This document shows positions 61,516 through 64,000 of a stretch of DNA of 64,000 nt, one piece after another. The notes beneath the pieces were generated by a model. It saw nothing but the letters and a program-made list of their open reading frames with translations, did no database searches and was not told the origin of the DNA. A program made the position numbers and the translations under genes. The stretch spans positions 7,254 through 71,253 of the forward strand of contig DYKI01000005.1 of assembly GCA_020722705.1 (NCBI GenBank), in the 5' to 3' direction. The stretch's first letter is position 1. Every line of letters begins with the position of its first letter. Source of the stretch: Chthonomonas calidirosea. Lineage in GTDB: Bacteria; Armatimonadota; Chthonomonadetes; Chthonomonadales; CAJBBX01.

Positions 61516-61596
61516 CGCAAAGCAGGCAACCATATCCGAACGCTGAGTGGCGATTGGCCGGGCAAAGCGGCTAGAATAACCGGAGACTGATCCGCC

Positions 61597-62916
61597 ATGC
61601 GAATGCCCAGAGTTCTGCCATATCTGATCGCCCTGTGCCTGCCTGGCCTGTTTGCTTGGGGATGCGGCCGGCAGAGGCCTTCGGGGCGCGAGATGCGCTG
61701 GGTTGTTGATCCGAACCCGATACGCGCGGAACAGATCAGGCTGTTCAACGTCAAGCGCCCTGATGTCCGGGTCATCAATGATCCTGATGCCGGTCCGCAA
61801 CGGATCCTGACCCAGCTTGCGGGCGGGGTCGCCCCTGATGTGTTCGCCATCTATTCGCCCCAGAGCGCTGCACTGTTCGCACGCAAGGACGTGCTTGAGG
61901 ACCTCCGGCCATGGGTGGCCAGGCACGGCATTGACATGGGCATGTTCTGGCCGCAGTTGGACGGGTTCATCTACGAGAACGGCGACCGGGCCAAGGGCAG
62001 GATTCTGGGGTTCCCCGACAACTGCGGGACGTACATGCTGTTCTACAACCGCAGGATGTTCCGAGAAGCGGGTGTGCCGGAGCCTGAAACGGCATGGACA
62101 TGGCAGCAGTTCACGGCGGCGGCGCGGAAGCTGACGAAGAAGAATGCGGCAGGCAGGATCGTCCAGTTCGGCGCAGTCCTGCCGCCGGCCTATCTGCTGG
62201 AAATGTTCGTCTGGCAGATGGGGGGAAGCTGGTTCAACTCCGATGGGACTCTCTGTATGGTCAACAGCCCCGAGGCCAAGGCGGCATTCGAGTGGTGGGC
62301 GTCCTTGCGGCGGACCCACCATGTCGCTCCGAGCGCGACGGAAGAGCAGGGGCTTGCGCCACTGGGCGGCTGGGGAGGCTCGCAGAACCTGTTCAAGGCC
62401 GAGAAGGCTGCGATGATCGTAACCGGCCGATGGCTGAGTATCGAGTGGCGTCAGAACAAGCAGCTTGACTGGGACATTGCTCCTGTCCCGTACGGCCGAC
62501 ATCGAGTCGGGATGCTTGAGAGCAAGATCTACGCCATCCCGCGATCAGCGCCGAACAAGGAGCTCTCGTTTGACTTCCTGAAACATCTGGTAAGCGAGGA
62601 CGACGAGATGCTCGTTGCCGACTATGGCGACGGTATGCCCAGCGTCGAAGCATACTGCCGCACGGATCGCTTCCTCTATAATCCTGCATACCCGAAGGAG
62701 CGCCGCAACCACCTCTACCTGTCCGAGATGAAGTACGCTCGCGTGAAGCAGCAGTCGCCCTGGGTCCAGCAGCTCGATGCCGACACGATCCGCGAGGAGG
62801 AGTGCGACAGGATCTGGCAGGGGGAAGTCACACCCTCTCAGGCGGCAGACAACATCGCGCGCCGCGTGAACGCGATCATCCGCCGGAACAGGGCCAATCC
62901 CAACCTGATGGACTGA
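61597..62916 (+). CDS. ABC transporter sugar-binding lipoprotein (family 1 SBP)
   Basis: The 439-aa protein has a lipoprotein signal (lipobox FAWGC, Cys near residue 23). The extracellular solute-binding family 1 layout follows: FNVKRPDVRV, PDVFAIYSPQSA, YNRRMFREAGVPEPETAWTWQQF, and FKAEKAAMIVTGRW. It should capture a carbohydrate for an ABC importer, but no permease or ATPase gene is adjacent. A TAGAAT -10-like box lies at 61572-61577 without a clear -35. The start is ATG 61597, or 61603, with GGAG upstream. Confidence 0.9.
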   Translation: MRMPRVLPYLIALCLPGLFAWGCGRQRPSGREMRWVVDPNPIRAEQIRLFNVKRPDVRVINDPDAGPQRILTQLAGGVAPDVFAIYSPQSAALFARKDVLEDLRPWVARHGIDMGMFWPQLDGFIYENGDRAKGRILGFPDNCGTYMLFYNRRMFREAGVPEPETAWTWQQFTAAARKLTKKNAAGRIVQFGAVLPPAYLLEMFVWQMGGSWFNSDGTLCMVNSPEAKAAFEWWASLRRTHHVAPSATEEQGLAPLGGWGGSQNLFKAEKAAMIVTGRWLSIEWRQNKQLDWDIAPVPYGRHRVGMLESKIYAIPRSAPNKELSFDFLKHLVSEDDEMLVADYGDGMPSVEAYCRTDRFLYNPAYPKERRNHLYLSEMKYARVKQQSPWVQQLDADTIREEECDRIWQGEVTPSQAADNIARRVNAIIRRNRANPNLMD

Positions 62917-62939
62917 TCTCGCGCTTGCCGAGGCAGTCT

Positions 62940-63980
62940 TTAGAGGATGTCCACCTCATGGACGCCGCGGTGTACTTCACCGATCAGTGACGGCGTCTCG
63001 CCTGCGTTCGCAAGTTCCGCCATTACCTCGATGGTCTCGTCCCGCTCGACGATAAGTACGAGCCCGATACCCATGTTGAAGGTCCGATACATCTCGGCAT
63101 CGGGGACGTTGCCAAGCTCCTGGATGTAGGTGAAGATCGGCGGAGATGTCCAGAGCCGCCGATCCACAGTAACGCTGCAGTCGGCGGGCAGGATACGCGG
63201 GATGTTCTCGTATAGCCCGCCGCCGGTTATGTGCGCGATGCCCTTGACCCGGAACCGATCGAGCAGAGGCAGCACCGACTGTGCGTACGAGCGATGCGGA
63301 GCAAGCAGCACCTCGCCCACCGAGCGTCCGGCCAGTTGCGGCGGTGTGCTCTCAGGCGACAGCCCTGCCGAGTCGAAGAGCACGTGTCTCGCGAGGGAGT
63401 AACCGTTGGTGTGGAGGCCGGCGGAGGCCAAACCGATGACCGCGTCGCCGGGTTCGATGGAGCGGCCATCTATGATCCTGGAGCGGTCAACGATGCCGAC
63501 GATGCATCCGGCAAGATCGTATTCGCCATCCTGATACACGCCGGGCATCTCCGCCGTCTCGCCGCCGATGAGGGCGCATCCGGCGGTTCTGCATCCTGCG
63601 GCAAGCCCCTTGACGACTTCGACGACGATCTCCTGAACAAGTTTGCCTGTCGCAAAGTAGTCGAGGAAGAAGAGCGGTCTGGCTCCCTGAACGAGAATAT
63701 CGTTGACGCAGTGCGCAACGAGGTCGGCGCCAATGGTGTCGTGTACGCCCATGGCGGCCGCCACGCGCACTTTGGTGCCCACTCCGTCTATGCTGCCGAC
63801 CAGAACGGGCTCGGACACTCCATCGAGGCCGAGGCCGAACATGCCGCCGAAACTGCCCACATCCGTCAGCACCTGCGGTGTGAACGTCGAGCGGACGTGC
63901 TCCCGCATGCGGAGGACGGCAGTGTTCATCTCGTCTATGTCTACGCCCGCGTCGCGGTATGTGATTGGATCGTTCGCCAT
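62940..63980 (-). CDS. purM: Phosphoribosylformylglycinamidine cyclo-ligase
   Basis: PurM (AIR synthetase) closes the imidazole ring in purine synthesis using ATP. The 346-aa protein has the family's N-terminus (TYRDAGVDIDE), SIDGVGTKVRVA, ADLVAHCVNDILVQGARPLFFLDY, GGETAEMPGVY and ITGGGLYENIPRILP. The length is normal. It is convergent with the sugar-binding protein gene, separated by 23 nt. The sequence upstream runs off the window, so its operon partners are not visible. Confidence 0.97.
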   Translation of the reverse strand: MANDPITYRDAGVDIDEMNTAVLRMREHVRSTFTPQVLTDVGSFGGMFGLGLDGVSEPVLVGSIDGVGTKVRVAAAMGVHDTIGADLVAHCVNDILVQGARPLFFLDYFATGKLVQEIVVEVVKGLAAGCRTAGCALIGGETAEMPGVYQDGEYDLAGCIVGIVDRSRIIDGRSIEPGDAVIGLASAGLHTNGYSLARHVLFDSAGLSPESTPPQLAGRSVGEVLLAPHRSYAQSVLPLLDRFRVKGIAHITGGGLYENIPRILPADCSVTVDRRLWTSPPIFTYIQELGNVPDAEMYRTFNMGIGLVLIVERDETIEVMAELANAGETPSLIGEVHRGVHEVDIL

Positions 63981-64000
63981 GATGGGCCGCCCGCCATGCC

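Noticed and set aside
61468-62502. Upstream extension of the steA frame
   Set aside because: The extension runs antisense to the sugar-binding lipoprotein gene, and the steA promoter lies inside it, so it cannot be part of the steA protein.

Overview
The window is GC-rich bacterial chromosome, coding-dense on both strands. No phage, IS element, CRISPR array or rRNA operon was seen. The organism looks like a diderm of the Terrabacteria side, most likely Armatimonadota. The reasons are an LPS-export operon (lptC/lptA/lptB/lptFG-like), a single-SLH-domain outer-membrane porin of the Deinococcus/cyanobacteria/Armatimonadota type, an H-X9-DG (DUF1559) prepilin-like protein, a DUF3084 protein, and a steA-mctB pair otherwise familiar from Actinobacteria and Firmicutes. 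The taxonomic call is inference from gene content only.

Layout. 1-15 kb: a truncated HEAT-like protein, a beta-lactamase-fold hydrolase, a sugar-isomerase-like TIM barrel, an M50/CBS protease, hisG-ruvA, an exported amidohydrolase, a PP2C phosphatase with a membrane-anchored HEAT protein, a clostripain-family lipoprotein, a YkgJ-like protein, and a HAD/hypothetical/VanX-like operon. 15-19 kb: argF-argG-argH. 19-24 kb: a heterodimeric ABC exporter and a GntR/LacI hybrid regulator with its own promoter and inverted repeat. 24-27 kb: a prepilin-like gene and an AAA/DUF4143 ATPase with a near-leaderless promoter. 27-32 kb: two large glycosidase-like proteins (GH42-like and GH2 beta-mannosidase-like).

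32.3-41.7 kb is the most unusual part. It is a co-directional, translationally coupled set encoding a ferredoxin, a free-standing corrinoid protein, an MtaB-type methyltransferase, three divergent UroD-superfamily proteins, a free-standing homocysteine S-methyltransferase domain, a DUF1638 protein, a class I methyltransferase and a Gfo/Idh oxidoreductase. Together these look like a corrinoid methyl-transfer pathway whose methyl group could end on homocysteine. The methyl donor cannot be read from the sequence.

41.7-52.4 kb is a long run of housekeeping genes: gap, pgk, a TIM-barrel protein, tpiA, rlmN, LPS-export genes, a DUF3084 coiled-coil protein and a YqgF-like protein. 52.4-57.8 kb holds the SLH/collagen-like/beta-barrel porin behind a roughly 285-nt leader, a small secreted protein, and a large secreted beta-propeller/phosphoesterase. 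57.8-64 kb holds a CAU-anticodon tRNA, a minus-strand steA-mctB-glycosyltransferase-MraY/WecA-like operon, a sugar-binding lipoprotein and purM.

Several transcription signals are readable: sigma70-like TTGACA/TANNNT promoters and GC-rich hairpins, some with T-tracts.
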